Shown here piece by piece: positions 1 to 8,819 of a stretch of DNA of 64,000 nucleotides (positions within the stretch are counted from its first letter, which is position 1; every line of letters starts with the position of its first letter). The DNA is from Pseudomonas sp. BN102. GTDB lineage: Bacteria; Pseudomonadota; Gammaproteobacteria; Pseudomonadales; Pseudomonadaceae. A model generated the notes under the pieces. It saw only the letters and a list, made by a program, of their open reading frames with translations, was not told the origin of the DNA and ran no database searches. Where the stretch lies: contig NZ_SSON01000080.1 in NCBI RefSeq assembly GCF_029871245.1, positions 124,001 through 188,000 on the forward strand, read 5' to 3'. Position numbers and translations under genes: made by a program.

Positions 1-375
1 CAGCCGGCTGCGGGCGCACACCCACAGGGTGGAAACATCCGACGACACCATGCCGAAGTTGAAGACCACATCGTTGACCACCGCCAGCAGGGCTGCGTCT
101 ATATGCTCGATGCGGGTGGAGCGTGAGCCTTCACGCAAGGTTTCGAAGAAGGTGTCTGGCAGGTCGAGGTTGCTCTTCATCCAGCGTTCGCAGGCTGCAT
201 GCGCGAGGCTTAGGTGCAGCCAGATGAACTCGTCAGGCTCATGGGGCGCGAGCAATCGTTCCAGGGCTTCGGCCGAGTCGATCTCCCGACCGGGTTCACC
301 GGGACGGAAAAGGAAGCCGTACAGCAGGCCATAGAGGTCCGGTTCCTGGTGGCCGTGGGTTGCGCTATGGATCAT
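1..375 (-). CDS. ZntB/CorA-like divalent cation transporter, N-terminal part (cut by window edge)
   Basis: The minus strand is open from an ATG at 375 to the window edge, giving 125 codons with no stop. The translation begins MIHSATHGHQEPDLYGLL and continues with EFIWLHLSLAHAACERW and VVNDVVFNFGM. This matches the cytoplasmic N-terminal domain of ZntB/CorA-family zinc or magnesium channels; the C-terminal membrane helices with the GMN-type signature would lie outside the window. The start is the first ATG and lies 31 bases from the stop of the Ppx-like gene on the same strand, so the two may be co-transcribed. The family call rests on recalled sequence similarity of the soluble domain only. 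Confidence 0.7.
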   Translation of the reverse strand, partial: MIHSATHGHQEPDLYGLLYGFLFRPGEPGREIDSAEALERLLAPHEPDEFIWLHLSLAHAACERWMKSNLDLPDTFFETLREGSRSTRIEHIDAALLAVVNDVVFNFGMVSSDVSTLWVCARSRL

Positions 376-406
376 GCGAGCTCGTAGGCGGGCTGAACGC
401 CGATCA

Positions 407-1363
407 TCAATGCCTCAGCGAGCCAGGTGAAGCATTGTCTATCAGGCTGTGTAGCAGGCCAAAGCGCAAGCCGGGCTCCGACGGCGTCATGTCCTCGATA
501 CCGAAGACCTTGAATGCGGCAAGCATGATTGCCAGCCCGCCGGGCAGCATGCTCAGCCGGTGCTGCTGGAGACCGTCCAGCTTCAGGCGCTTGATCTGCC
601 CCGCTTCCAGGAGTTTCAGCGACAACCGCAGCAGCCCCACGTAGGTGATGCCGTCACGGCCGCCGTCGTTCAGGCCGTTGGCCTTCAGCACCCTGGCCAG
701 CACGCGAGCGGTACCGGACGATCCAATAGCGGCATGCCAACCATGCTGGCGTACGTAGCGGGCAACCCGCGAAAACTGGATGCAGGCGCCCTGCTCTGCC
801 ATCTGCAGGGAACGACTGTCGACCCGCCCGCCCGAGAAATAGCGCTTGCCGAACGTGCCACTGCCGACTGCCAGGCTTTCCGAGAAGATCGGCTGCCTTC
901 CACGCCCGACGATAAGCTCCGTGGAACCGCCGCCGATATCCACGACAAGGCGAGTGGTTTCCTCGCACGGCATGGTGTGGGCGATGCCCGAATAAACCAG
1001 TCGAGCCTCCTCCTGCCCGGAGAGGATAGTGATAGGAAATCCCAGCCGAGCCTCAGCGCCCACAAGGAAAACAGAAGCATTTCGCGCCTGGCGTACGGCG
1101 CTGGTCGCTACTGCGCGCACGCGGCGCTCTTCGAAACCCCTCAGGCGTTTGCCGAATCGCTCCAGCGCCATCCAGCCGCGCTCCAGGGCGAGCCCGTCCA
1201 ACGCGTCGCCATGCAGGCCTTCAGCCAGGCGCACAGGCTCGCGAAGGGTCTTCACCTTCTGGATGACCGAGCGTTGATTGCACAGCACCTGCTGGCCAAT
1301 CGTCATGCGAAATGCGTTCGAGCCGAGATCAACGGCCGCAAACAACGAGGCGCTGCCTTTCAT
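407..1363 (-). CDS. Ppx/GppA family phosphatase (short form)
   Basis: The 318-residue protein has the ASKHA-fold signatures of exopolyphosphatase/pppGpp phosphatases: DLGSNAFRM near residue 12, the SGQEEARLVYSGIAH motif, and the phosphate-binding VVDIGGGSTELIVG segment. Typical Ppx and GppA proteins are about 500 residues with a C-terminal HD-like domain. This one has only the two actin-like lobes, like the short Ppx/GppA proteins common in pseudomonads. It should hydrolyse a phosphoanhydride such as polyphosphate or pppGpp in the cytoplasm; the real substrate cannot be read from the sequence. A CHAD-domain protein, a polyphosphate-associated family, lies 1.4 kb away on the other strand. Confidence 0.85.
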   Translation of the reverse strand: MKGSASLFAAVDLGSNAFRMTIGQQVLCNQRSVIQKVKTLREPVRLAEGLHGDALDGLALERGWMALERFGKRLRGFEERRVRAVATSAVRQARNASVFLVGAEARLGFPITILSGQEEARLVYSGIAHTMPCEETTRLVVDIGGGSTELIVGRGRQPIFSESLAVGSGTFGKRYFSGGRVDSRSLQMAEQGACIQFSRVARYVRQHGWHAAIGSSGTARVLARVLKANGLNDGGRDGITYVGLLRLSLKLLEAGQIKRLKLDGLQQHRLSMLPGGLAIMLAAFKVFGIEDMTPSEPGLRFGLLHSLIDNASPGSLRH

Positions 1364-1607
1364 GCGAGAGTTCCTGCTGAATCAGCGAGGCTGACCATTC
1401 CCCGGCCAGACCAAGCTCCGAACATGGAGAATGGGAATGGTGCCTCGCATTGCATGACACTTCGATGACGGTCTGCCTGGCACTGCTGAATGGCAATTGC
1501 ATTCGCTCGTGGCGCCTATGGACGACACCGACTGCTTCTGCCCGTAGCCATAACCACCATGGGGCGGCAGTCTTCAAGGACTGACTTGGCCCCCCGGAGG
1601 TTCATCA

Positions 1608-2372
1608 TCAGGATCGGGTGATGGAAGCTCCGCCATCTACCAGGGAGGCTGTCCCCGTCACGAATGCCGAGTCGTCCGAGGCCAGGTAAAGGACCGAGCG
1701 CGCCAGCTCTTCAGGCGTCGCCACGCGCTTCAATGCATGCAGGTTGGTGATGAATTGCTGGGCCTGCTCGCTGTCGTTCATGTCGCGGTACATAGGCGTA
1801 TCCACCGCGCCCGGCAGAATCGAGTTGACGCGAACGCCCTGCGGGCCGAATTCGGCGGCCAGGGCCTGGGTCAGTCCGATCAGGCCGGCCTTGCTCGCGG
1901 CGTACGCCGCCACGCCTGGAAACGCGAAGGAATAGCCGACGAAGGTGGAGGTGAAAATGATCGATCCGCCACCCTGCTTGATCATCTCGGGCACCTGATG
2001 CTTCGCGCCAAGGAAGGCACTGGTCAGGTTGATGGCCAGGGTTTCATCCCAGCCCTTCTTGCTCACGTTGGTGGTCGCTCCCTGTTCGCCCAGCGTACCG
2101 GCATTGTTGAACGCGATGTCCAGTCGACCGAACCGGCCGACCGCCAACTCCACCAGCTTCTCGGCAAACAGCTCCGACTGCACATCCCCTGCCAGCGCCA
2201 CCGCCTCTCCACCAGAGGCCTCTATCTCACTGACCAGTTGCTTCAACTCGGTCTCGCGACGCGCCGCCACCACGACCTTGGCCCCCTCCTGCGCGAATAA
2301 CAGCGCCGTTGCGCGGCCGATTCCGGAGCTCGCCCCCGTCACTATCGCGACCTTTCCGCTCAAACGTCCCAT
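1608..2372 (-). CDS. SDR family NAD(P)-dependent oxidoreductase
   Basis: A 254-residue classical short-chain dehydrogenase/reductase. The Rossmann motif TGASSGIG is at residues 13-20, NNAG at about 90, the catalytic pair as YAASK, and the C-terminal segment ends VTGTASLVDGGASI, as in glucose-1-dehydrogenase-like and FabG-like SDRs. An arginine pair after the second strand (AARRE) suggests NADP preference, which is an inference. It stands alone, 245 bases from the Ppx-like gene, with divergent spacer upstream. The substrate is unknown. Confidence 0.88.
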   Translation of the reverse strand: MGRLSGKVAIVTGASSGIGRATALLFAQEGAKVVVAARRETELKQLVSEIEASGGEAVALAGDVQSELFAEKLVELAVGRFGRLDIAFNNAGTLGEQGATTNVSKKGWDETLAINLTSAFLGAKHQVPEMIKQGGGSIIFTSTFVGYSFAFPGVAAYAASKAGLIGLTQALAAEFGPQGVRVNSILPGAVDTPMYRDMNDSEQAQQFITNLHALKRVATPEELARSVLYLASDDSAFVTGTASLVDGGASITRS

Positions 2373-2787
2373 CGTGCACCTCCACAGCCGACTCCCTCCC
2401 TGTCGGGAGCCAGCCTCAGGTTGAATTCCACCTCGAGTTGATCAGCCAGCGCCGTCGCCGCTGATGAATCAGGGCGATGCCCGTACGCTACTGCCGAGGA
2501 CCAGCTCACGGCAGTCCGGCAGGTGGACGCAGGGAAGGGGAAGTCGTCACGGGATGTGGATCTGGCGGAGTGGCAAGCCGTGAAGACCTCCAAAGTTGGT
2601 CCTCAGTATGAGCCCTTTGACGGTAGTCCATCAGCGAAGGCTGGCAAGCCGAAATGCGCTGACAAGCAAGGAAATGGAAAAGTGCCGCCAGCCGGATGTG
2701 AGGTCGATACGGCATTGCTCCACCGCAACAACCCTCACATGTACTTGGACTACGCTCACCGGACGTTGGCTAAAGAGTAGATCGTGA
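2373..2787. other. Intergenic region, no convincing gene
   Basis: About 415 bases between a leftward SDR and the rightward CHAD gene. An 85-codon open frame (2523-2780, plus strand) ends seven bases before the CHAD start. It has no recognisable domain, no good ribosome binding site and a low-complexity composition, so it was not called. The region presumably carries the divergent promoters; no clear -35/-10 pair was identified. Confidence 0.5.
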
Positions 2788-3576
2788 ATGTCTTTCCTCG
2801 ACTCGGTTGTCGCCCAGGTCCTGGGCCTGGAAGTGAGTTTTCATCACACCCATGCGCGTTTGGCTTGTCGCACGGACAGCGAGGCCCTCCATGATCTTCG
2901 AATCAGCCTGCGCAAATTACGAAGCTTGCTGAGGCCCATACGACGCCTGGACGTGCCCCGCTCCTTGGACGAGGCCGCAGCAGACGTCGGCCGCCTGACC
3001 ACACCGGTACGCGACCTCGAAGTGCTGATCGGGGAACTGGATCGGCAGGGTTTCCATTTCCAGGCGACCCGCCGCCGCGAGTTGGTGGAGTCGAGCTACT
3101 CCGCCATTGTCGAAAGCTCGACAGTGCGACGGTTCGTGGCCGTGCTGGATGAATGGCCGGCCAGGATGCGACAGGCCGAGAGGGACGGAGAACTGGAGCA
3201 CTTGCGCGACCGGGTCAAGACTCGCTTGCAGCGTCAGGCGAACGTATTGCGCCGGGCGCTGGCCGACCCGGCGTACGACCGGCATATTCTCCGCTTGCTA
3301 GTGAAGCGGATGCGCTACGCCCATGAGGCCTATCCCAAGGTCTTGGTCATTTCGAGCGAGGCGGCGAGTGCGCTGAAGAAGGTGCAATCGGCCCTGGGGG
3401 ATTGGCACGACCACTTCCAATGGTGCCTGAAGGCGGAGCAGGAGCAGGATCTGCTGGTCCTGAAGGACCGCTGGGAGATTGCCGCCAAGGCGGAGCTGGA
3501 AGCCGCTGAGGTGGAGCTGTTGATCCTCGCCGAATGCCTGGAAGAGCTTGCTCCAAAAGCCAGGTCCAGCAGCTGA
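2788..3576 (+). CDS. CHAD domain-containing protein
   Basis: The 262-residue, all-helical, highly charged protein carries the conserved-histidine pattern of CHAD domains: an early ALHDLRISLRKLRSLLRP helix, a central array of Arg/Lys-rich helices, then LLVKRMRYAHEAYP and LGDWHDHFQW. CHAD domains bind inorganic polyphosphate through the basic face of a helical bundle and associate with polyphosphate granules. No catalytic CYTH domain is fused here. The ATG at 2788 has only a weak upstream purine stretch. The Ppx/GppA-like phosphatase nearby (407-1363) fits a polyphosphate theme, but there is no operon linking them. Confidence 0.88.
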   Translation: MSFLDSVVAQVLGLEVSFHHTHARLACRTDSEALHDLRISLRKLRSLLRPIRRLDVPRSLDEAAADVGRLTTPVRDLEVLIGELDRQGFHFQATRRRELVESSYSAIVESSTVRRFVAVLDEWPARMRQAERDGELEHLRDRVKTRLQRQANVLRRALADPAYDRHILRLLVKRMRYAHEAYPKVLVISSEAASALKKVQSALGDWHDHFQWCLKAEQEQDLLVLKDRWEIAAKAELEAAEVELLILAECLEELAPKARSSS

Positions 3577-3731
3577 CTCAAAGCCTGCCCAACTTATGGA
3601 AAGCCCTGGAATCACTGCAACGTTCGAAGGCTCAGCCGGTTTGGTGTCAATTGAAAAGCACTGGTGAGACTCCGTCTGCATAGCAGGTGGGCTCACGACT
3701 TCTGAGCCAAGCACCTAAAACACTCAAAGAG

Positions 3732-4004
3732 CTACTTTTTCAACGTGCTCAGATAGTCCTTCAGTGTCTGCTCGTCGGCCGATTTGACGGTCATACCCTC
3801 GGGGCCGTTGCCAATATCGGTGAACTGCTTATCCGGTTCACCGCGCTCTTTGAAGTCTTTCAATGCTGGCGAACCCTCACGAAAGACCCATAGGCGGCCG
3901 TCCTTCACTTCGGTGACAAACCCAGGCCTGTCATACTCGCCCGCAAGGCAGGCGCCCGCTAGCAAGCCAGACAGCACCAAGGAACTCAGGGTCAATTCTT
4001 TCAT
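3732..4004 (-). CDS. Small secreted protein of unknown function
   Basis: A 90-residue protein starting MKELTLSSLVLSGLLAGACLAG: a short positive N-terminus, a hydrophobic core and a plausible signal-peptidase site after CLA. A lipobox-like LAGAC is also present, so it may be a lipoprotein. The mature part is about 70 residues, soluble and lysine/aspartate rich, with GFVTEVKDGRLWVFREGS and ending in LKDYLSTLKK. No catalytic motif is recognised. Codon use and the clear export signal make it a real gene. It is transcribed alone, convergent with the CHAD gene. Confidence 0.7.
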   Translation of the reverse strand: MKELTLSSLVLSGLLAGACLAGEYDRPGFVTEVKDGRLWVFREGSPALKDFKERGEPDKQFTDIGNGPEGMTVKSADEQTLKDYLSTLKK

Positions 4005-4232
4005 CGCAGAATCTCCGAGCAGCGGGCGGTTGGCGTAAACCTAGAGCGCCAATGATGACGTTCTGATGACGAAGAGCGGGCCGCCCCCACCCGCAAATCC
4101 GAGCGGTCTGCCAGTTCAAAAGCCACTGCGCTTGTGGCTACCCGCCTGTCACTCTCTCTATAGTCACTCTGGTCGGACTGAAGCGGGGGCGTCTATCGTT
4201 CTCCATCATCCATAGACAACGGTGGCGGTGCG

Positions 4233-4655
4233 ATGAGTGAGAAACTGCGCGTTCTATTTGTCTGCGTGGCAAACGATTCCCGCTCGCCAATGGCTGAAGC
4301 GTCATTGAGGCTCATCGACAGCGAGCACTTCGAAGCCCACAGCGCGGGTATCCAACCCGGCACGATTAATCCTCGGGCAATCGAGGCATTGGAACATGCC
4401 GGGATTCCGGCATCCGGTCTGCGCAGCAAGTCCATCGACGAATACGTAGGGCAACATTTCGATTATCTGATTGACCTGTGTGACAAATCGTCGAGTGAAT
4501 CACAACAGCTGCCCAGCTCCGAGGAGGTGCTGATGTGGAACTTCGTCGACCCTGCGACCAGCGACCAGCCAGATCCGTTTCGTCATACGCTGCAGGAGAT
4601 TCACGAGCGCGTGAGAATGTTCGCGTTGCTGAAAAGCAAGGCCGATCTGGGCTGA
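4233..4655 (+). CDS. Low-molecular-weight phosphatase / ArsC-like protein
   Basis: A 140-residue protein with the LMW protein tyrosine phosphatase fold. The P-loop C-x5-R is CVANDSR at residues 11-17 near the N-terminus, and a late DPFRHT segment resembles the catalytic Asp region (DP). In thioredoxin-coupled arsenate reductases of this fold, reduction needs three cysteines (10, 82 and 89 in S. aureus ArsC). Here Cys11 and Cys83 are present, but no cysteine follows in the 84-95 loop. Classical three-cysteine arsenate reduction therefore looks impaired, and a phosphatase or another reductant is possible. There is no arsR or arsB neighbour. A run of purines precedes the ATG. Confidence 0.78.
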   Translation: MSEKLRVLFVCVANDSRSPMAEASLRLIDSEHFEAHSAGIQPGTINPRAIEALEHAGIPASGLRSKSIDEYVGQHFDYLIDLCDKSSSESQQLPSSEEVLMWNFVDPATSDQPDPFRHTLQEIHERVRMFALLKSKADLG

Positions 4656-4876
4656 CTTATGATCCCAGCTCGACCAGGCCGGGATGGACGAGGATCAGTG
4701 GGAAGATTGCGAGAGCCCCGGCGTCAGGGGAAACAAGACAGGCGAACTGTGTCCTCGGCCACATGATCGTCCTGGATCAAGCAAGTGGCTGGGAGGAAAT
4801 GATCCGCAGCGAAATGCGAAGGGCCGTACGCGCCGAGGTACCCTTCCAGCTTCTCAGAGGACAGCAGGCGAACGTC

Positions 4877-5092
4877 TCAGATACTCGCCTGCATCCTGGA
4901 GTGCTCCTCAGCCCAGCGCTGTAACACCTCCTGCGGGATGCAGTGCGCGGCTTCCACTCGCTCTTTGCGTTTCTCCGCGAAGGAAATAGCCGAGGCCTGT
5001 TCCTTGATCGACACTGCCACGCTGCAGGCTTCCACTTCCCATACGTCTCGTCCCTGGTCGGTGAGTCGCTGAATCGCTGAATCGCTGAATCG
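4877..5092 (-). pseudogene. Possible C-terminal remnant of a hypothetical protein, frame broken by an 8-bp repeat
   Basis: Read on the minus strand, the last 60 or so codons look protein-like: VWEVEACSVAVSIKEQ, then AISFAEKRKERVEAAHCIPQ and a stop at 4877-4879. The frame meets a TAG at 5095-5093, exactly at the edge of a tandem array of an 8-bp unit. With one unit instead of three (16 bases fewer) the frame would run open further upstream through IARWPFSQEDSIDIAIQRL, past a good AGGAGG. So repeat expansion may have broken a small gene. No family is recognised. Confidence 0.3.
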
Positions 5093-5094
5093 CT
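5066..5094. repeat. 8-bp tandem repeat, about 3.6 copies
   Basis: Three perfect copies of gaatcgct (5071-5094) are preceded by a partial copy, tcgct (5066-5070). Eight is not a multiple of three, so gain or loss of a unit shifts any reading frame across it. Confidence 0.85.
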
Positions 5095-5359
5095 ATGTCA
5101 ATCGAGTCCTCCTGGCTGAAAGGCCACCTGGCTATTTGCTCTCGCCCAATCTGCAGGCAAAAAAATTATTGGCCTTGCCATGAGTCTGGCAACTCTTTCG
5201 CTGGATGAGTCTTGGGTCGTTTGCGAGCGCCGAATCTAAATTCGGGACATCGAAGCATTGCCAGGTTACGCGAAAGCGCTGATCAATCTACTGCAGAATC
5301 ACTGTTGAAGCCTGGCTAAGCGCCTCGCCCTACCGCGAAGGGAGGTGAAGTCTGGAAGA

Positions 5360-6238
5360 TCAGGTCAGGCTGGTGCCGGACATCAGGCCTTCAGTCAATA
5401 ACGACACCAAAGGTTGAACCAGATGCTGGATGGAAATTTCATCACCAATCACCGCCACTTCAGTGGTGGATAGCGTTGGTAGTTTTTCCGAGGGTTCGAC
5501 AATCCGCATGCCTTCCTGCAGGAATGAAGTGCCCAGTGCGGTAATGCCCAGTCCACCCACCACGGCGGCCTGTACACCGATCAGGCTGCTTGCCACACAC
5601 GCCGAAGTCCACTCACGCCTTACCGAAGCCAACGCTTCGATCATAATCGCGCGGTACGCACAGGGAGGCCGCATCATCACCAGGCGCACCGGCCGCGAAG
5701 CTTCAATTTCGTAATCCTTGGCGGCAATCCAGACCAGCGGTTCGCGCCAGATAATTCTGCCTCGCTGGGCCGTGGTGCTGGTCTTACGTTTGGCGATCAC
5801 CACATCCAGTCGTCCAGCTTCGTAATCCGCCAACAGGTCACTGCTTAGGCCGGTTGTAAGCTCCAACTGAATGTCCGGGTACAGCTGGGTGAAGCGTGAT
5901 AACAGTTTGGGTAACTGAGTGGGCACGAGATTTTCAGAGAACCCAAGGCGCAGCACATTCACCGTCGCCGGCTCCCTGAATTCGCGTACGAAATCCTCAA
6001 AGTGCACCATCATTTTGCGCGCGCCCACCAGAAGGCGCTCACCGGTCGGGGTCAGGGTCAACGCCCGGCTGGTGCGTTCGAACACCCGCACGCCAAGGGC
6101 TTCTTCCAAACGGATGACCTTTTGGCTCACCGCTGATTGCGATCGAGAAATTACCTCGGCCGCCGCGGTAAAACTCCCCGTTTCTGCGACTGCAATGAAG
6201 GCTCGCAGCAGATCGATCTCAACATCTCCAGTCTGCAT
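5360..6238 (-). CDS. LysR family transcriptional regulator
   Basis: A 292-residue LysR-type regulator. The N-terminal winged HTH is plain (IDLLRAFIAVAETGSFTAAA, then SQSAVSQKVIRLEEALGVRVFERTSR split across the recognition helix). It is followed by a periplasmic-binding-like effector domain of normal length. An in-frame TTG six codons upstream (6256) gives a longer alternative; the ATG at 6238 fits the family N-terminus better. It is divergent from the SnoaL-like gene at 6539 with a 300-base spacer. The usual LysR arrangement suggests it controls that gene, but no operator was identified. Confidence 0.9.
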   Translation of the reverse strand: MQTGDVEIDLLRAFIAVAETGSFTAAAEVISRSQSAVSQKVIRLEEALGVRVFERTSRALTLTPTGERLLVGARKMMVHFEDFVREFREPATVNVLRLGFSENLVPTQLPKLLSRFTQLYPDIQLELTTGLSSDLLADYEAGRLDVVIAKRKTSTTAQRGRIIWREPLVWIAAKDYEIEASRPVRLVMMRPPCAYRAIMIEALASVRREWTSACVASSLIGVQAAVVGGLGITALGTSFLQEGMRIVEPSEKLPTLSTTEVAVIGDEISIQHLVQPLVSLLTEGLMSGTSLT

Positions 6239-6538
6239 GATGAATTCGCCTATCAACTAGATTCCATTAAATTTATGCGTTTGTCTTCTAGATGGCAATC
6301 TCCGAACATCGCTCCTGTGGTCATGGCCAACCTGCCGAAATTGACTCGGCATCTGAAAAAGAACGCTGCCTGAGTGTCTTGGATATCTCGCAACTAGTCT
6401 GGGGCGCCGGCGTTCATTCCTCCAAAGTGACAACAGCCCTCCAGTGTCGGGCTCTGTAGTTCACTGAGACCATCAACGCGATTTAACCGAGCAACACCAA
6501 TGAGTGGGCCACGAAGCCTAGAAGTCGAGGAGATCCAA

Positions 6539-6952
6539 ATGGCCAACAACAATGCTGTAGAAATCGTTGAAAATTTCTGGCGCGAAGTCTGGCAGGCGAA
6601 AAACCCACAGGCGGCAGCGTATTTTGTTGCTGAAGACTTTGTCATTACATCCGGCGGAGTCGAAGTCGTTGGCCGTGAAGCCTTCATTGAGTGGATCAGG
6701 ACCTTTCTGTCGAAGATCGAGGAATTTACATTTTGCAGTATCGAGACCTTCCAGAATGAAGAAGGTACTCGCGTAGCCTCACGGTGGAAACTTTCCGGCA
6801 AAAACAATGGTTTCGTTGGCGGTCGTTCGTGCAGCACGTCATTCGAAATGATCGGCACCGCAGTTTGGGAAGTTCGTCCCGACGGATTGCTGGCGCATAA
6901 CTGGGTGGAGCGCAATGCTCTTGAGGTACATCGCGACATGATCGGCCTCTAA
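6539..6952 (+). CDS. SnoaL/NTF2-like protein (DUF4440-type)
   Basis: A 137-residue protein with the NTF2-like alpha+beta cone pattern: VENFWREVWQAKNPQAAAYF, EDFVITSGG.EVVGREAFIEW, then WKLSGKNNG and GTAVWEVRPDGLLAHNWVER. Such proteins are small-molecule isomerases, hydrolases or ligand-binding proteins; no substrate can be assigned. The start at 6539 is chosen because GAGGAG sits at a good distance before it; an earlier ATG at 6500 lacks that. It is divergent from the LysR gene and is probably its target. Confidence 0.82.
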   Translation: MANNNAVEIVENFWREVWQAKNPQAAAYFVAEDFVITSGGVEVVGREAFIEWIRTFLSKIEEFTFCSIETFQNEEGTRVASRWKLSGKNNGFVGGRSCSTSFEMIGTAVWEVRPDGLLAHNWVERNALEVHRDMIGL

Positions 6953-6997
6953 GTTAGAAACACCACCTCAACAAGCGAAGGTTTCGGGATACGCCTA

Positions 6998-7765
6998 ATG
7001 ATTAAAGCGGTACGAGTTTTTCCATTCAATGAAGTGGGCTTTTCGAGAAAAAATAAATTGCGACTGGCGTCAGCACTGATAGCCTGCTTTGTGTTTCAGC
7101 CGAGTATGGCTGCCCGCTACGAACTACCTTCCGATGGAGGTTCAGAGGTGGGCGTCAGACAAGTCGTCATCGCACGTTATGAAGACACCTTTGCCGATTT
7201 GGCTGAGCGCTACGATCTCGGATATCAAGAAATGCTCGACGCCAACCCCGGCGTGGATGCCTGGTTGCCAAAGGTTGGTACGCACATTCAGATACCCACT
7301 CAATTCACCTTGCCTGATGGTCCGAGGGACGGGGTGGTGATCAATCTGGCTGAACTCCGTCTTTACTACTTTCCTACTGGAACTCGGCTCGTTTATACCT
7401 ATCCGCTAGGTATTGGCCGTGAAGAGTGGGACTCCCCTGTGGGAACAACCCGCATCACAGAAAAAGTCGCCAACCCATCATGGTTTCCTACACCATCCAT
7501 TCGTGCCGAGCATGCGGCGGATGGTGATCCGTTGCCAATCCGTGTGCCGCCTGGACCAGACAACCCACTTGGTCCCTATAAGATACGTTTGGGACTGCCG
7601 GCGTACCTTATTCATGGTTCAAATAAAAAATTCGGGATCGGCACACGTACCAGTCACGGCTGTTTTCGGATGTACAACCACGATGTCGAAGAGTTGTTTT
7701 CAAAAGTGCCAGTCGGCACCAAGGTGCGAATCATAAATGAAGTAAAGGCATTGAAAACCGAGTAA
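6998..7765 (+). CDS. L,D-transpeptidase (YkuD) with LysM-like segment
   Basis: A 255-residue exported protein. A hydrophobic segment at 22-38 ends in SMAA and reads as a signal peptide after an unusually long N-region. A LysM-like stretch (residues 56-101: DTFADLAERYDLGYQEMLDANP and an IQIP end) precedes the YkuD domain (112-250). The catalytic signature is HG at about 206 and SHGCFRM with Cys222. The family (ErfK/YbiS/YcfS) forms 3-3 crosslinks or anchors lipoprotein to peptidoglycan in the periplasm. It is 45 bases downstream of the SnoaL-like gene but functionally unrelated. Confidence 0.9.
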   Translation: MIKAVRVFPFNEVGFSRKNKLRLASALIACFVFQPSMAARYELPSDGGSEVGVRQVVIARYEDTFADLAERYDLGYQEMLDANPGVDAWLPKVGTHIQIPTQFTLPDGPRDGVVINLAELRLYYFPTGTRLVYTYPLGIGREEWDSPVGTTRITEKVANPSWFPTPSIRAEHAADGDPLPIRVPPGPDNPLGPYKIRLGLPAYLIHGSNKKFGIGTRTSHGCFRMYNHDVEELFSKVPVGTKVRIINEVKALKTE

Positions 7766-7877
7766 GGCGGGTGGATTTGCCATGAGTCCATCGCCGCGAA
7801 GACCCCGAGCAGCACTGGAACTGACGTACTCCTCCACGACAAGCGACAAGCGACAAGCGACAAGAACTTAAGGGCAC

Positions 7878-8819
7878 TCATTGGACGCTCGGAGTTCCAC
7901 TGCGCCGAATCGCTTGAGGCGTCTGGCCGAGGTTACGCAAAAACGCGCGCCTCATCCGCTCGCGGTCGACGAAGCCTACCTCCTTGGCGATGAGCTCGAC
8001 CGGATGCCGGCTGTCTTCCAGCAGCATCCGCGCGGCTTCGACACGCAGATGCTCCACCGCCTTGGCCGGCGACTGACCGGTCTCGGCGCTGAACGCTCGA
8101 CTGAACTGGCGCGGACTGAGATGGGCGACCTCGGCGAGCTCTTCCACGCTCAGGGGGCGCTGCAGGTTACGGCGGGCGTAGTCCAGCGCGCTCTGGATCC
8201 GATCGGACTTCGGTTCGAGCTCCAGGAGCGTGGAGAATTGCGATTGGCCACCGGCACGGCGATGGTAAACCACCAGCTTACGCGCCACTTCACGGGCTAC
8301 ATCGAGGCCGTGGTCCCGCTCGATCATCACCAGGGCCAAGTCAATGGAGGCCGACATACCCGCGGAAGTCCAGACGGGGCCGTCGATGATGTAGATCCTG
8401 TCCGGCTCGACTCTCACAGCGGGAAATCGATCCTGCAGCGCCTTTGCAAACAACCAGTGCGTCGTTGCCCGGCGGCCGTCCAGCACCCCGGATTCGGCCA
8501 GTACGAAGGCCCCGGTGCAGGGAGCCGCGACCCGTCGAGCGGTCTCCATGGACTGACGCACGTACCTGGCAAGCCGCGGGGTGATCGGTTCAATGGTCGT
8601 GCCAGCCCCGAACATCACGGTATCGAAGGTCTGGCGACCGAAGGCCCTGGTTTCGACACGGAAACCCGCGGACGAACTCACCAGCCCCCCCTTCTCCGAC
8701 AGCAGGGTGACCTCATAGGCCGGCTCGCCGAGGACCAGGTTAGCGATCTCGAAGGCAGTGATGGCCGAGAATCCCATGACCTGGAACCCGGGGAATACGA
8801 CGAAGCCGATCGTATGCAT
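7878..8819 (-). CDS. GlxA family transcriptional regulator (DJ-1/PfpI + AraC HTH)
   Basis: A 313-residue protein. Residues 1-180 form a DJ-1/PfpI class-I amidotransferase-like domain (IGFVVFPGFQVMGFSAITAF; the nucleophile-elbow region reads VAAPCTGAFVLAESGVLDG). Residues 215-310 form an AraC-type double HTH (LSVEELAEVAHLSPRQFSRAF). This is the FtrA/GlxA type. It is divergent from the SDR at 8940 across 120 bases, so the SDR is the likely target. The tail (TPQAIRRSG) is complete. Confidence 0.92.
   Translation of the reverse strand: MHTIGFVVFPGFQVMGFSAITAFEIANLVLGEPAYEVTLLSEKGGLVSSSAGFRVETRAFGRQTFDTVMFGAGTTIEPITPRLARYVRQSMETARRVAAPCTGAFVLAESGVLDGRRATTHWLFAKALQDRFPAVRVEPDRIYIIDGPVWTSAGMSASIDLALVMIERDHGLDVAREVARKLVVYHRRAGGQSQFSTLLELEPKSDRIQSALDYARRNLQRPLSVEELAEVAHLSPRQFSRAFSAETGQSPAKAVEHLRVEAARMLLEDSRHPVELIAKEVGFVDRERMRRAFLRNLGQTPQAIRRSGTPSVQ

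Larger units (their letters stand above)
4656..5359. other. 700-base gene-poor region with a degraded minus-strand frame
   Basis: Nothing in 4656-4876 looks coding; the plus-strand open frames are rich in Arg/Pro/Ser and match nothing. The minus strand from 4877 to 5092 reads like a protein end and is listed separately. 5095-5359 is comparatively AT-rich around 5160-5260, with a run of seven A residues. It contains no open frame that can be supported. Confidence 0.5.

Noticed and set aside
2523-2780. 85-codon plus-strand frame before the CHAD gene
   Set aside because: No ribosome site, no domain, low-complexity composition.
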